Shown here piece after piece: positions 8,630 to 18,005 of a stretch of DNA of 64,000 nt. Made by a program: the position numbers and the translations under genes. The DNA is from an uncultured Butyricimonas sp. (GTDB lineage: Bacteria > Bacteroidota > Bacteroidia > Bacteroidales > Marinifilaceae). Position 1 is the stretch's first letter. Every line of letters begins with the position of its first letter. Below the pieces are notes generated by a model, which saw only the letters and a list, made by a program, of their open reading frames with translations, searched no databases and was not told the DNA's origin. The stretch is from positions 1 to 64,000 of the forward strand of contig CALUMT010000008.1 in the NCBI GenBank assembly GCA_944321845.1, read 5' to 3'.

Positions 8630-8984
8630 TTGCGAAGATATGATTTTTTTTTTAAAATTATAGAATTGAATATATAGACTTTTGTTGATTATGGGAAATA
8701 TTACGATGGAATAATATTCTCTTGTATTTTGATACGGGTGTGGATGGTATTATGGTGATAGGGGAGACTTTGTTGGTGGGATTTTTGGGCATATTTTCTG
8801 CAATAAAAATCGAAGCAGAATCGAAGTTGAAATGGAGTAGAATCGAAGTTGCTGGCTTGGGGGTGGCAGGAGAGATTGGCAGAAATGCGAGTGTTGGAGA
8901 ATTGTGGGGAAAGGGGATGAGGGAGGGGGGAAAAGGTGGGGGAGGAATGGTCGGGGGGGTGTGTAGCGGTGGGGAGGAATGCCG
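8630..8984. other. Gene-free, purine-rich spacer between locus 1 and the peptidase gene
   Basis: I see no gene here. A plus-strand frame of 88 codons (8722-8988) has Gly/Glu-rich low-complexity content that simply follows the G-rich DNA. AATCGAAG-type octamers recur at 8808-8851 in three copies, and G-tracts of three to seven bases fill 8906-8975. The minus-strand sigma gene must have its promoter at the left end of this stretch (TATCTTCG near 8633-8640 on the minus strand). Confidence 0.6.
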
Positions 8985-9020
8985 CTAAAAAAAGCCCGTC
9001 GCGGGTAGCGGACGGGCTTT
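8985..9020 (-). terminator. Terminator of the C1 aminopeptidase gene
   Basis: AAAGCCCGTC at 8991-9000 and GACGGGCTTT at 9011-9020 form a perfect 10-pair stem with a 10-base loop. On the minus strand a run of seven T follows. It stands 24 bases beyond the stop codon of the minus-strand peptidase gene. Confidence 0.85.
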
Positions 9021-9043
9021 GAGATATCTGAAGTGCAGATATG

Positions 9044-10423
9044 TTAGAACATGTAATCCCAAACGGGTAACAGAATTGGCTTTTGACCGAGGGATTTCAC
9101 GGCTTTCTCGCCGAGGTATTTCTTGTGGATGATGATGCGGAAGATGTATTCGTCGAACCATTTATCCGTGAAGGTCAGGTATCCCTGGTGACCGGCAGAG
9201 GCGCCCCAGCTGTTCTCGAATTCCCATTTGGTGGGTTTGCCGTTATCGTCCACGTCCACGGCGATGAGGGTCATGGCGTGGGATGAACCGCTCTGGCGGG
9301 TCAGGATACGGGCTTTTTTATCCATGCTGAAATCAACCCCGAACAGCTCGTTGTATTCGTACATTTCCGGGTCGAGGATACCTTCCTTGATGTTGAGGAA
9401 TTTACCCACGTCGCTGGAGGTGTACATGGCCTCGTTGTTCTTGATGGAGGCGATGGCTGCAGCCTTGATGTCCTCGAGCGGCAGATTGAGATAGGTCCAG
9501 TTCACTCCCTCGTAGGCGTTACGGTAGTTCTTGATCTCGTAAATCTTGTAGTACTCGCGGGTCGGGTCGTGCATGATCATGATGTAGTTGTCCGGGTTAT
9601 AGTCGGCCGGAGTGATTTCCTGGTAGAAACGCATCGGGGTATAGTCCTTCAGTTCCCGGATGTTGCCGTCCTTGTCGGTGTAGCGCCACGTGAATTGAAC
9701 GGGAGGTTCTCCAAGGCAGAGGGCGAGAATCCGGTACACGTCTTTCAGCACGGCGATTTTCTCGGCACGGATTTCCTTGTCTTTCTTTCCGGCTGCAATC
9801 ATTTCGCGGATTTCATATCCACCCTTGCGCAGACGTTCCTTCACGAAGGAGGTCAGGCTGGAGGTGTTGTCGGAATGGGCCGTTTCCGGCATTACGCTTT
9901 GAGGTACGACACCGTATTTCTTGGCGATGTTGTAGTAGGAGTTCCATACTCCACCGTCATCTACCGGAGAACGGAAGTAGGTGATTACCTCGAAATCGTC
10001 CATCGGTTTCTTACCCGTGGCGATGATGTTTTCCAGAAAGAGGTTGGATTTCTCGAAAATGTCCCAGAAATAGAGGTAGTTGTGGGAGAAGTCGAAGTTG
10101 GTCAACCCGTATTTCTCCATCACTCCCGGGCGCAACACGTTCATGGAAGTGAACATCCAGCAACGGCCGGACTGGTGTTGGTCGGTGATTCCTTTTACCT
10201 TTACCCGGTACTTGAAGTAATGGTCGATTTTTCCTTGTAATTCCCGGTTGAGGGCATTTTCGTTAATGCTCTTGTCGTTTGTCAGCACGTTTTGGATGGC
10301 TCTCGTGGAAGCGTCTTTCTTGAAACTTCCTTTGATGTCTTGCAGGTCCTTTTCCGTGAGGGATTGCGCGCAGAGCGAACTTCCCGCCAGCAGTAAGGAC
10401 GCTAAAATGGCTTGAAACTTCAT
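9044..10423 (-). CDS. Exported C1B aminopeptidase (bleomycin hydrolase-like)
   Basis: This cysteine aminopeptidase of the bleomycin hydrolase/PepC family trims N-terminal residues from peptides. The papain-like catalytic set is complete: Cys 88 in SGRCWMFTSMNVLR, His 382 in GSSHAMTLIAVD and Asn 404 in WEFENSWG. Length (459 residues) fits the family. The N-terminus MKFQAILASLLLAGSSLCAQ is a signal peptide, so unlike cytoplasmic PepC this copy probably works in the periplasm. It is a single-gene unit with its own terminator, and the lpd stop lies 44 bases upstream of its start. Family and catalytic residues are secure, the natural substrates are not. Confidence 0.92.
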   Translation of the reverse strand: MKFQAILASLLLAGSSLCAQSLTEKDLQDIKGSFKKDASTRAIQNVLTNDKSINENALNRELQGKIDHYFKYRVKVKGITDQHQSGRCWMFTSMNVLRPGVMEKYGLTNFDFSHNYLYFWDIFEKSNLFLENIIATGKKPMDDFEVITYFRSPVDDGGVWNSYYNIAKKYGVVPQSVMPETAHSDNTSSLTSFVKERLRKGGYEIREMIAAGKKDKEIRAEKIAVLKDVYRILALCLGEPPVQFTWRYTDKDGNIRELKDYTPMRFYQEITPADYNPDNYIMIMHDPTREYYKIYEIKNYRNAYEGVNWTYLNLPLEDIKAAAIASIKNNEAMYTSSDVGKFLNIKEGILDPEMYEYNELFGVDFSMDKKARILTRQSGSSHAMTLIAVDVDDNGKPTKWEFENSWGASAGHQGYLTFTDKWFDEYIFRIIIHKKYLGEKAVKSLGQKPILLPVWDYMF

Positions 10424-10466
10424 TTTTACAATTTGATTTTCACGTTACATATATAAATACACACAA

Positions 10467-11864
10467 TTACAGGTGGATGACTTCATCGTAAGCTGCAGAT
10501 GCGGCTTCCATGACAGCCTCGCTCATCGTGGGATGCGGGTGGATGGCCTTGATGATGTCGTGGGCTTTGGTCTTTGCCTTGCGGGCCAAAACCATTTCGG
10601 CGATTATTTCGGTTACATTCATGCCGACCATGTGAGCTCCCAGCAGGGTATCGTCGGCGGCGTTGAAGATGAGTTTCACGAATCCGTCGTTTGCCCCGGC
10701 GGCGCTGGCTTTCCCGGATGCGGTGAAGGGGAATTTACCGATTTTAACCTCGTATCCGGCTTCTTTGGCCTTGGCTTCGTTCAGGCCGACGGAAGCAACC
10801 TCGGGGGTAACATAGGTACATCCCGGGATGTTGGAGTAGTCGATGGGTTCAACATGCAGGCCGGCGATATGTTCCACGCAGCAGATGGCTTCGGCAGAGG
10901 CCACGTGTGCCAATGCCGGACCGCCCACGATGTCCCCGATGGCATATACTCCCTCGACGTTGGTGCGATAGTACTCGTCTACTTTTACCCGTCCGCGTTC
11001 CATCTCGATATGGAGCTCCTCCAGACCGATGTTCTCCACGTTGGGGGAGATTCCCACGGCGGAGAGGACGATTTCGGCCTCGTGTACTTCTATTTCACCT
11101 TTCTTGTTCTTGATGTTTACTTTCAGCAGTTCGCCGGTGGTGTCTACGCTTTCCACGGAGGATTTCACCATGACGTCAATGCCGGCTTTCTTGAAGGAAC
11201 GGCCGATTTGCTTGGATACTTCCTCGTCCTCTACGGGGAGCACGTTGGGCATGAATTCCACGAGCAGTACTTTCGTACCCATGGCATTGTAGAAATAAGC
11301 CAACTCGGAACCGATGGCGCCACTACCCACGACAACCATGGATGCGGGACGATGATCGAGCGTCAGGGCCTGACGATAGCCGATGATGCGTTTCCCGTCC
11401 TGCGGGATGTTGGGCAACTGGCGGGAACGGGCTCCCGTGGCCAGAATGATGTGTTTGGCCTCGTATAAGGTCTTTTCCCCGGCTGCGTTGGTCACTTCCA
11501 CCTGCTTGTCGGCGGTAAGTTTACCGGTACCTTCGATTACCGTGATGTTGTTCTTTTTAAACAGGTATTGGATTCCTTTGCTCATCTTGTCGGCAACTCC
11601 CCGGCTGCGGGCGATGATGGCGTTAAAATCCGCTTCCGCGTTTTCTACTTTAACCCCGTAATCGGCAGCATGTCTGGTGTACTCCAGTACCTGTGCTGAT
11701 TTCAGCAGGGATTTCGTGGGAATACATCCCCAGTTGAGGCAAATCCCGCCCAGTTCAGCCCGTTCAACAACAGCAACATTCATTCCTAATTGTGATGCGC
11801 GAATGGCAGCAACGTATCCTCCCGGGCCGCTACCGATAACTATTAAATCGTAGTTCATATCCAT
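10467..11864 (-). CDS. lpdA: Dihydrolipoyl dehydrogenase (E3)
   Basis: E3 reoxidises the dihydrolipoyl group of 2-oxoacid dehydrogenase or glycine cleavage complexes, passing electrons to NAD. The FAD-binding motif VIGSGPGGYVAAI opens the protein. The redox-active disulfide is Cys 42/Cys 47 in GGICLNWGCIPTKS. The NAD-binding motif VVGSGAIGSELAY and the C-terminal catalytic His-Glu block HPHPTMSEAV are present. Length (465 residues) is normal. An ATG two codons in (11858) is an alternative start. No E1, E2 or gcv genes adjoin it here, so which complex it serves cannot be told. A TAAATTTG box at 11913-11906 on the minus strand may be its -7 element. Confidence 0.95.
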   Translation of the reverse strand: MDMNYDLIVIGSGPGGYVAAIRASQLGMNVAVVERAELGGICLNWGCIPTKSLLKSAQVLEYTRHAADYGVKVENAEADFNAIIARSRGVADKMSKGIQYLFKKNNITVIEGTGKLTADKQVEVTNAAGEKTLYEAKHIILATGARSRQLPNIPQDGKRIIGYRQALTLDHRPASMVVVGSGAIGSELAYFYNAMGTKVLLVEFMPNVLPVEDEEVSKQIGRSFKKAGIDVMVKSSVESVDTTGELLKVNIKNKKGEIEVHEAEIVLSAVGISPNVENIGLEELHIEMERGRVKVDEYYRTNVEGVYAIGDIVGGPALAHVASAEAICCVEHIAGLHVEPIDYSNIPGCTYVTPEVASVGLNEAKAKEAGYEVKIGKFPFTASGKASAAGANDGFVKLIFNAADDTLLGAHMVGMNVTEIIAEMVLARKAKTKAHDIIKAIHPHPTMSEAVMEAASAAYDEVIHL

Positions 11865-11949
11865 TTATTTTAAGATGTTTATTATTGTCGCAATCATTTG
11901 CGCGACAAATTTAATGGAATAGTTGAGAAATGGAAAATATGTAGGGAAA

Positions 11950-11980
11950 GAAAAACCCGTCTCGGGATGGAGACGGGTTC
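11950..11980 (-). terminator. Terminator of kbl
   Basis: AACCCGTCTC at 11954-11963 and GAGACGGGTT at 11970-11979 form a perfect 10-pair stem with a six-base loop. On the minus strand it is followed by TTTCTTTC. It lies about 20 bases after the kbl stop codon and separates kbl from lpdA. Confidence 0.8.
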
Positions 11981-12000
11981 TTTATGATAAGAGGCAAATG

Positions 12001-13191
12001 TTATTTGATCACATTTAATTTCTTACCGATCTTGATGAAGGCAGCGATGGCACGGTCTAATTGTTCACGCGTGTGAGCGGCGGACAATTGGATACGGATA
12101 CGAGCCTGTCCTTTCGGTACTACCGGGTAGTAGAATCCGGTTACATAGATGTTTTCTTTCTGCAATTCGGCAGCGAATTGTTGAGACAATACTGCATCGT
12201 ACAGCATCAAGGCGCAGATGGCAGATTCAGACGGTTTCAGGTCGAATCCTGCTTCCGTTAATTTGGCACGGAAATACTCGGCATTTTCCATCACGCGGTC
12301 TCTCAATTCGGTACTCTTGCTCAACATGTCGAACACGGCGATAGCTGCACCGCAGATGGCCGGAGACAAAGAGTTGGAGAACAAATAAGGTCTTGAACGT
12401 TGACGCAACATGTCGATGATTTCTTTCTTACCGGTGGTGTAACCTCCCATGGCTCCACCAAGGGCTTTACCGAGGGTTCCCGTGAAGATGTCTACACGGT
12501 CCATGCAGTGATGGTGTTCAGCGGAACCGCGTCCGGTCTTACCAATGAATCCGGCAGCGTGGCTGTCGTCAACCATAACCAGAGCGTTGTATTTTTCTGC
12601 CAGGTCGCAGATCTCGTTCATCTTGGCGATATCACCGTCCATGGAGAATACACCGTCGGTTACGATGATGCGGTAGCGTTGAGCTTGGGCCAGTTTCAAT
12701 TGTTCTTCCAAGTCGGCCATGTTGGCGTGTTTGTAGCGATAACGAACGGCCTTGCAAAGACGTACACCGTCGATGATGGAAGCGTGGTTCAATTCGTCGG
12801 AGATAATTGCATCTTCAGCGCCGAACAAGGGTTCGAAAACACCACCGTTGGCATCGAAGCAAGCAGCGTAAAGAATGGTGTCCTCCGTTCCGAAGAATTC
12901 GGAAATCTTAGCCTCTAATTCCTTGTGGATATCTTGAGTTCCGCAGATGAAGCGTACGGAAGACATTCCGTAACCACGAGCGTCGAGAGCTTTTTTGGCA
13001 CCTTCGATAACTGCCGGGTGGTCGGAAAGACCCAGGTAGTTATTAGCACAGAAGTTTAACACGGTTTCTCCGGTGGCGAGTTTTATCTCCGCATCTTGCG
13101 GGGTAACGATAATTCTTTCGTTCTTGTATAAGCCGGCATCTTTGATTGACTGAAGTTCAGCCTTTAAAAAATCTTGAAATTGTCCGTACAT
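12001..13191 (-). CDS. kbl: Glycine C-acetyltransferase (2-amino-3-ketobutyrate CoA ligase)
   Basis: This PLP-dependent alpha-oxoamine synthase cleaves 2-amino-3-oxobutyrate with CoA to glycine and acetyl-CoA, the second step of threonine breakdown. The N-terminus FQDFLKAELQSIKDAGLYK is typical of Kbl. The PLP lysine lies in FTGTLGKALGGAMGG, with the substrate and cofactor motifs NYLGLSDHP, DDSHAAGF and FSNSLSPAIC around it. Length of 396 residues matches. Threonine dehydrogenase, the usual partner, is not adjacent. Related enzymes (serine palmitoyltransferase, BioF) are less likely given the close N-terminal match. It is a single-gene unit, with a TACTTTTG box at 13229-13222 upstream. Confidence 0.92.
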   Translation of the reverse strand: MYGQFQDFLKAELQSIKDAGLYKNERIIVTPQDAEIKLATGETVLNFCANNYLGLSDHPAVIEGAKKALDARGYGMSSVRFICGTQDIHKELEAKISEFFGTEDTILYAACFDANGGVFEPLFGAEDAIISDELNHASIIDGVRLCKAVRYRYKHANMADLEEQLKLAQAQRYRIIVTDGVFSMDGDIAKMNEICDLAEKYNALVMVDDSHAAGFIGKTGRGSAEHHHCMDRVDIFTGTLGKALGGAMGGYTTGKKEIIDMLRQRSRPYLFSNSLSPAICGAAIAVFDMLSKSTELRDRVMENAEYFRAKLTEAGFDLKPSESAICALMLYDAVLSQQFAAELQKENIYVTGFYYPVVPKGQARIRIQLSAAHTREQLDRAIAAFIKIGKKLNVIK

Positions 13192-13353
13192 ATAGCTAAA
13201 TTTTGATTTGTATTAATACCCCAAAAGTAATAATTTTTTGTTTTCAATGCGCGTTTACTAAAAAATCTTCTGTCAGAACAGAATTCTTGTTTAGATATAG
13301 CAGCCGGAGGGCATTGTGGGCCGATGTTGAGTCGGCAGCCGGAGGGGTGGAAA
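13192..13353. other. Spacer between kbl and tRNA-Asn
   Basis: No gene is visible. The kbl -7 box (TACTTTTG, minus strand, 13229-13222) lies near its left end. The 11-mer CAGCCGGAGGG occurs at 13301-13311 and again at 13336-13346. The rest is featureless. Confidence 0.5.
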
Positions 13354-13354
13354 T

Positions 13355-13384
13355 AAAAAAAGCTGGCCTTTAGCCAGCTTTTCG
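13355..13384 (-). terminator. Terminator of tRNA-Asn
   Basis: AAAAAGCTGGC and GCCAGCTTTT form a stem with a short CTTTA-type loop. On the minus strand a run of T follows into TTTATTTCC. It begins directly at the 3' end of the tRNA. Confidence 0.8.
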
Positions 13385-13458
13385 CTCCTCAGGTAGGACT
13401 TGAACCTACGACCTACGGATTAACAGTCCGCCGCTCTAACCAACTGAGCTACTAAGGA
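13385..13458 (-). tRNA. tRNA-Asn (anticodon GTT)
   Basis: The reverse strand folds as a full cloverleaf. The acceptor TCCTTAG pairs with CTGAGGA, the D arm is GCTCAGTTGGTTAGAGC, the anticodon loop CTGTTAA carries GTT, and the T arm has the TTCAAGT loop. The discriminator base is G and CCA is not encoded. The 74-base length is normal. Confidence 0.95.
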
Positions 13459-13713
13459 ATCTTTAACGAGCACAAAGATAGGGCGTCTTTTTGAATTTGC
13501 AAAGAAAATAGCAAAAAAATATTCTATTGCTGATTTTATTTTGTATATCATTGAGTTATAGATCGTTGTGCATGGTTGTTGATTGTTGTCCCTGGCGTTT
13601 TTTAATTTTATATTGTGTATGGACATGGATATTAACATATTTTTTGCCGGGGATAGCTTTAGGCGAGCGATTTATAGTGTATCTTCAACCCCATTAAATA
13701 AAGTGTTTTTATT
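13459..13713. other. Spacer between tRNA-Asn and the fucosidase gene
   Basis: Divergent spacer of about 255 bases that must hold the promoters of the minus-strand tRNA and the plus-strand fucosidase. A TATTTTTTG near 13637-13645 is one base longer than the -7 consensus. No gene or other structure stands out. Confidence 0.4.
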
Positions 13714-15786
13714 ATGATGAAATTTGTTGTTGTTGTATTGTTATTATTAGGTCAAGTTGCTTGTACTCAGGAGCAAAAAGAGTTGTCCTGGGGAGAGCGG
13801 AAGTATTCGATGTTTATCCATTTCGGGCTGTATTCGGAATTGGGAGGCGTGTGGAAAGGTGAGGAAGTGAGAAATGGATATAGTGAACAGATCCAGTCTT
13901 TCGCGAAAATACCGCGGGAGGAGTATATGGCGGTGGCCAAAGAATTTAACCCGGAACGTTGGGATGCCGCTGAAGTGGTTTCGTTGGCGAAGGCAGCCGG
14001 GATGAAATCCATTGTGTTTACCTCGAAACATCATGACGGTTTCTGCATGTATCACACGAAGTACACGGATTATAATGTTGTGGATGCTACGCCTTTCAAA
14101 CGGGATCCGATGAAGGAGTTGGCGGACGAGTGCGCGAAACAGGGAATGAATTTCGGTGTCTATTTTTCATTGATCGACTGGAATTTCCCGGGAAATATCA
14201 TCACCCCTCATAATGCGGATGCCGTGAGTGCCGAGCATCACCGCTATAACATGAAGCAGGTGGAGGAGATCTTGACGAATTACGGCCCGGTGTCCGAGTT
14301 GTGGTTTGACATGGGCTCTTTAAGCGGGGAACAGAGCAAGGAACTGTATGATCTGGTACATCGCCTGCAACCCCAGTGTATGGTGAGCGGTCGGTTGGGA
14401 AATGACCGGGGAGATTTTGCCGTGATGGCCGATAATGTTTATCCGGATTATGAAATCGGTACCCCTTGGCAGACGGCAGCTTCCTTCTTCAAGGAAACGT
14501 GGAGTTATCGTTCATGGCAGGATCGGGGAGACGAGACGGTGAAAGTGGACGAGAAGTTGCGGGATTTGATGCGGGTAGTTAGTGCTGGGGGAAATTTCCT
14601 GTTGAATATCGGGCCTAAAGGAGACGGTTCGATCGTGGACTTTGAGAAGAATGTCTTGCTGGAGATGGGGAAATGGATAGACCGTTACGCGGAAGGAATC
14701 TACGCGACACAGGCGAATCCTTTCGGGCATCGGATGAGTTGGGGGGATATCACCTGCAAGGGAAATAATATATACCTGTTCGTTTGGGATATGCCGGCTA
14801 ACAGAGAATTACTGTTGCCGGGTCTGCAAGGGGAACTGAAAGCCTGTTCGTTGTTGGCCGACGGTCGGGACTTGTCTTCTTCCCGTGATGGATTGACGGT
14901 GAAGTTGACGGTGCCGGAGAACGTGAAGGTAGATCATGGAATGATCGTGATCAAACTGGAATTTGCTAACGGCTTCCAGGTTATCCCGGATCAGTTGCTG
15001 GAGCGTGAAACTAACCTGTCATTTGACAATACCCATCCTGTTTTCGCTTATTCCAGCATGGATTATTATTCCAGTTTCAAAAGTATCGTGGGATTCCATT
15101 GGTATCTCGGGGTGGAGGCGAACGCAGTGCAACCTGTACTTTATTATACGGCCGATAACGCGGGAGAGGTGATCCGGCTGACCGTGGATGGAAATGGCCG
15201 TGATGTGAAACTGGAAAACGGTAAAGCCTGTCCGCTGACGACGGACGTGAAGGCCGTAAAATGGGGAGAGACACGGTTATTTGGACCGTATGAGGATTTG
15301 TTCCGGGAGGATACCCAGGTAGAGGGCGAGGGAGAAGTGATGAAAGATATCGAGTGGGGAAAGAAGGTGACAATCCCTGTCGGGAATAAGAATATCATTC
15401 ATGTCGCCCATGAAATAACGAGTGACAAGGAGCAGAACGTGTTGGTTGAATTGGGTGTGGCAGACGGATTCCGAGTTACCTTAAACGACTCCGTTCTTTT
15501 GACTCGGAGTTACGTGGGAGGAATCGCGAAAAAGCCCATCATCGTGAAATTGCACCTGAAGGAAGGGAAAAATCAGCTGTTGGTTACCTTATATAATCGT
15601 TACGGGAAATCCTTGGAATACATGATAAACCCGGAGGTAGAGCAAGTGGAATACGCGTTGGAATTACCGGAATTCGTGTTAAGACAAGGAAACGCGCATG
15701 ATGTCCAATTGCGATTGGCTCAGCCCGTCAACCGAAATAGCGATATCGGGTTGCGCAATTTGCGTATGGAATTGAACTATCGTTAG
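13714..15786 (+). CDS. GH29 alpha-L-fucosidase, lipoprotein
   Basis: GH29 enzymes release L-fucose from host or dietary glycans by a retaining mechanism. The N-terminus has a signal peptide with a probable lipoprotein Cys (GQVACTQ, Cys 17). The catalytic barrel covers about residues 22-330 with the family marks YSMFIHFGLYS, FTSKHHDGFCMY, and SELWFDMGSL, where Asp 199 is the expected nucleophile. FLLNIGPKGDG closes the barrel. The remaining 340 residues form beta-rich domains of unrecognised type, making the protein longer than a minimal GH29. It starts a two-gene plus-strand unit with the M13 peptidase three bases downstream. It is not linked to a SusC/SusD pair. Confidence 0.9.
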   Translation: MMKFVVVVLLLLGQVACTQEQKELSWGERKYSMFIHFGLYSELGGVWKGEEVRNGYSEQIQSFAKIPREEYMAVAKEFNPERWDAAEVVSLAKAAGMKSIVFTSKHHDGFCMYHTKYTDYNVVDATPFKRDPMKELADECAKQGMNFGVYFSLIDWNFPGNIITPHNADAVSAEHHRYNMKQVEEILTNYGPVSELWFDMGSLSGEQSKELYDLVHRLQPQCMVSGRLGNDRGDFAVMADNVYPDYEIGTPWQTAASFFKETWSYRSWQDRGDETVKVDEKLRDLMRVVSAGGNFLLNIGPKGDGSIVDFEKNVLLEMGKWIDRYAEGIYATQANPFGHRMSWGDITCKGNNIYLFVWDMPANRELLLPGLQGELKACSLLADGRDLSSSRDGLTVKLTVPENVKVDHGMIVIKLEFANGFQVIPDQLLERETNLSFDNTHPVFAYSSMDYYSSFKSIVGFHWYLGVEANAVQPVLYYTADNAGEVIRLTVDGNGRDVKLENGKACPLTTDVKAVKWGETRLFGPYEDLFREDTQVEGEGEVMKDIEWGKKVTIPVGNKNIIHVAHEITSDKEQNVLVELGVADGFRVTLNDSVLLTRSYVGGIAKKPIIVKLHLKEGKNQLLVTLYNRYGKSLEYMINPEVEQVEYALELPEFVLRQGNAHDVQLRLAQPVNRNSDIGLRNLRMELNYR

Positions 15787-15827
15787 GATTGACAAGAATA
15801 ATGAGATGTTTTAAAATAAAAAGAGAA

Positions 15828-17864
15828 ATGAGAACAAGGTTTTATTTGCCTATTGTGGCATTAGCGCTGGTCACGGTGGCTTGTGACAGCAAGAAAGAAG
15901 TGAAACAACAGGGCGGAATCCAGCTTGCCAACCTGGATACGACGGCTAACCCGCGGGAGGACTTTTACCAGTATGCTTGCGGAGGCTGGATGAAAGCTCA
16001 TCCCCTGACGAGCGAGTATTCGTCTTACGGAACGTTTAATGAATTGGCCGAGAACAACCGGACTCAGATCAAGACGTTGATCGAAGGATTGGCGGCTCAG
16101 CAGGCACAGCCGGGAACGGTGGCCCAGAAGATCGGGGATTTGTATAAAATGGCGATGGACAGTGCACGGTTGAATGCCGACGGTGTCGCTCCGATCAAGG
16201 CTGAATTGGATCAGATTGAAGCACTGAATGACAGAGCCCAACTGTCCGGGATGGTGGCATCCATGCGGAGAAATGGTTTCGGGCCGTTCTTTGGCATATA
16301 CGTGGGGGCTGACGAAATGAACAGTTCCATGAATATAGCCGTGGCTTACCAGGGTGGTTTCAGTCTTGGAGAACGCGAGTATTACTTGGATAATGATGAG
16401 CACACGAAAGACATCCGGGCTAAATACGAGACCCATGTGGCTAACATGTTTAAATTGGCCGGTAGCACGGAAGAACAGGCTAAACAGGCTGCCGCTGACG
16501 TGATGAAAGTGGAGACCAGCCTGGCGAAGAGCGCCAAGAGTGCGGTGGATTTGCGTGATCCTTATGCCAATTATAACAAGATGCCGGTGGCTCAGTTGAA
16601 AAAAGATATCCCGGGTATCGACTGGGACGTTTATTTCACGACCTTGGGATTGAAGGATTTGCAGGAAATTAACGTGGCTCAGGTAGATGCCGTGAAAGAG
16701 GCTGCTGCCTTGATAACCAAGGAAGACCTGAACGTGCTGAAGCATTATCTGCAATGGAAGGTATTGGATGCCGCTGCCAATTATTTGAGCGATGCCTTTG
16801 TTGAAGAACAATTTGATTTCTATGGCAAGACCCTTTCTGGAAAACAGGAAATGCAACCTCGCTGGAAACGTGCCGTGAGCACGGTAGATGGTGTTCTGGG
16901 AGAAGCTGTCGGACAGATGTACACGGAAAAATACTTCCCGGCTGCTGCTAAAGAACGGATGGTGAAATTAGTGGCCAACTTGCAGAAAGCCTTGGGTGAA
17001 CGTATCCAGGGATTGCAATGGATGAGCGAGGAAACGAAAGCCAAGGCATTGGAAAAATTGGCTGCTTTCCACGTGAAGATCGGTTACCCGGATAAATGGC
17101 GGGATTATTCCGCTTTGGAAATCAAAAATGATTCTTATTGGGCCAATATCGTACGTTCCAATAACTTTGACTATGACTACATGCTTGCCAAAGCCGGCAA
17201 ACCGGTAGACAAGGAAGAGTGGTTGATGACCCCGCAGACGGTAAACGCTTACTATAACCCGACGACGAACGAGATTTGTTTCCCGGCCGGAATATTGCAG
17301 TATCCGTTCTTTGACATGAATGCCGATGATGCTTGCAATTACGGGGCTATCGGTGTGGTTATCGGTCACGAGATGACTCACGGGTTCGATGATCAGGGAC
17401 GTCAGTACGACAAGGACGGAAACTTGAAAGACTGGTGGACGGAAGAGGATGCCAAGAATTTCAAGGAACGTTCTCAGGTGTTGGTTGACTACTTTAATAA
17501 TATAAAGGTGTTACCTGACCTGAGTGCAAACGGACAATTGACTTTGGGCGAGAATATCGCGGATCATGGCGGATTGCAGGTGGCTTACCTGGCATTGCAA
17601 AAGGCAATGGCCGAGAATCCGCTTGGAAATGATGCCAACGGATTTACCCCGGCACAACGTTTCTTCCTGTCGTATGCTAACGTGTGGGCGGGTAATAACC
17701 GGGAGGAATTCATCCGTTTAGTGACGAAGTCAGATCCTCACTCTTTGGGTCGTTGGAGAGTAAATGGGGCATTACCTCACATCGCTGCCTGGTATGAGGC
17801 CTTTGGAGTGCAAGAGGGAGATTCGCTTTACATCCCGGTAGAGCAACGTGCTTCTATCTGGTAA
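15828..17864 (+). CDS. M13-family zinc endopeptidase (neprilysin/PepO-like), lipoprotein
   Basis: M13 peptidases cleave small peptides outside the cytoplasm. I use the ATG at 15828, because it begins the signal peptide MRTRFYLPIVALALVTVAC. The open frame extends to a TTG at 15789. From 15828 the protein has 678 residues, as expected. Near the N-terminus is the M13_N mark NPREDFYQYACGGWMK. The zinc site is GHEMTHGFDDQGRQYD (His 514, Glu 515, His 518) with the third ligand in ENIADHGGL. The family's C-terminal CxVW is replaced by ASIW, so the disulfide seen in eukaryotic neprilysins is absent. It follows the fucosidase closely and is ended by the hairpin at 17899. Confidence 0.92.
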   Translation: MRTRFYLPIVALALVTVACDSKKEVKQQGGIQLANLDTTANPREDFYQYACGGWMKAHPLTSEYSSYGTFNELAENNRTQIKTLIEGLAAQQAQPGTVAQKIGDLYKMAMDSARLNADGVAPIKAELDQIEALNDRAQLSGMVASMRRNGFGPFFGIYVGADEMNSSMNIAVAYQGGFSLGEREYYLDNDEHTKDIRAKYETHVANMFKLAGSTEEQAKQAAADVMKVETSLAKSAKSAVDLRDPYANYNKMPVAQLKKDIPGIDWDVYFTTLGLKDLQEINVAQVDAVKEAAALITKEDLNVLKHYLQWKVLDAAANYLSDAFVEEQFDFYGKTLSGKQEMQPRWKRAVSTVDGVLGEAVGQMYTEKYFPAAAKERMVKLVANLQKALGERIQGLQWMSEETKAKALEKLAAFHVKIGYPDKWRDYSALEIKNDSYWANIVRSNNFDYDYMLAKAGKPVDKEEWLMTPQTVNAYYNPTTNEICFPAGILQYPFFDMNADDACNYGAIGVVIGHEMTHGFDDQGRQYDKDGNLKDWWTEEDAKNFKERSQVLVDYFNNIKVLPDLSANGQLTLGENIADHGGLQVAYLALQKAMAENPLGNDANGFTPAQRFFLSYANVWAGNNREEFIRLVTKSDPHSLGRWRVNGALPHIAAWYEAFGVQEGDSLYIPVEQRASIW

Positions 17865-17898
17865 TGGAATAAAAACAGAATCAGTATACATGACGGAA

Positions 17899-17930
17899 GG
17901 TCGCGGGTTTTATTACCCGCGACCTTTTTT
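17899..17930 (+). terminator. Terminator of the fucosidase-M13 unit
   Basis: GGTCGCGGGT at 17899-17908 pairs perfectly with ACCCGCGACC at 17915-17924 across a TTTATT loop, followed by six T. It lies 35 bases after the M13 stop codon. Confidence 0.9.
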
Positions 17931-18005
17931 ATCGGAGATGGTTTGTCGTACATGTGGTGACCTATTTGAAATTTTCACTATTTTTGCCCGGTATAACAAA
18001 GGGTT

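Noticed and set aside
8722..8988. Plus-strand 88-codon frame in the spacer
   Set aside because: The peptide is low-complexity Gly/Glu created by G-tracts, with no start context or family match, and it runs into the terminator.
9569..10240. Plus-strand open frame of 223 codons
   Set aside because: It lies wholly inside the well-supported minus-strand C1 aminopeptidase gene, and its His/Val/Gly-rich peptide has no domain pattern.
10473..11468. Plus-strand open frame of 331 codons
   Set aside because: It is the mirror of lpdA. High-GC codons give long antisense frames without biological content.
13420..13638. Minus-strand 72-codon frame
   Set aside because: It overlaps tRNA-Asn and its end is translated tRNA sequence.
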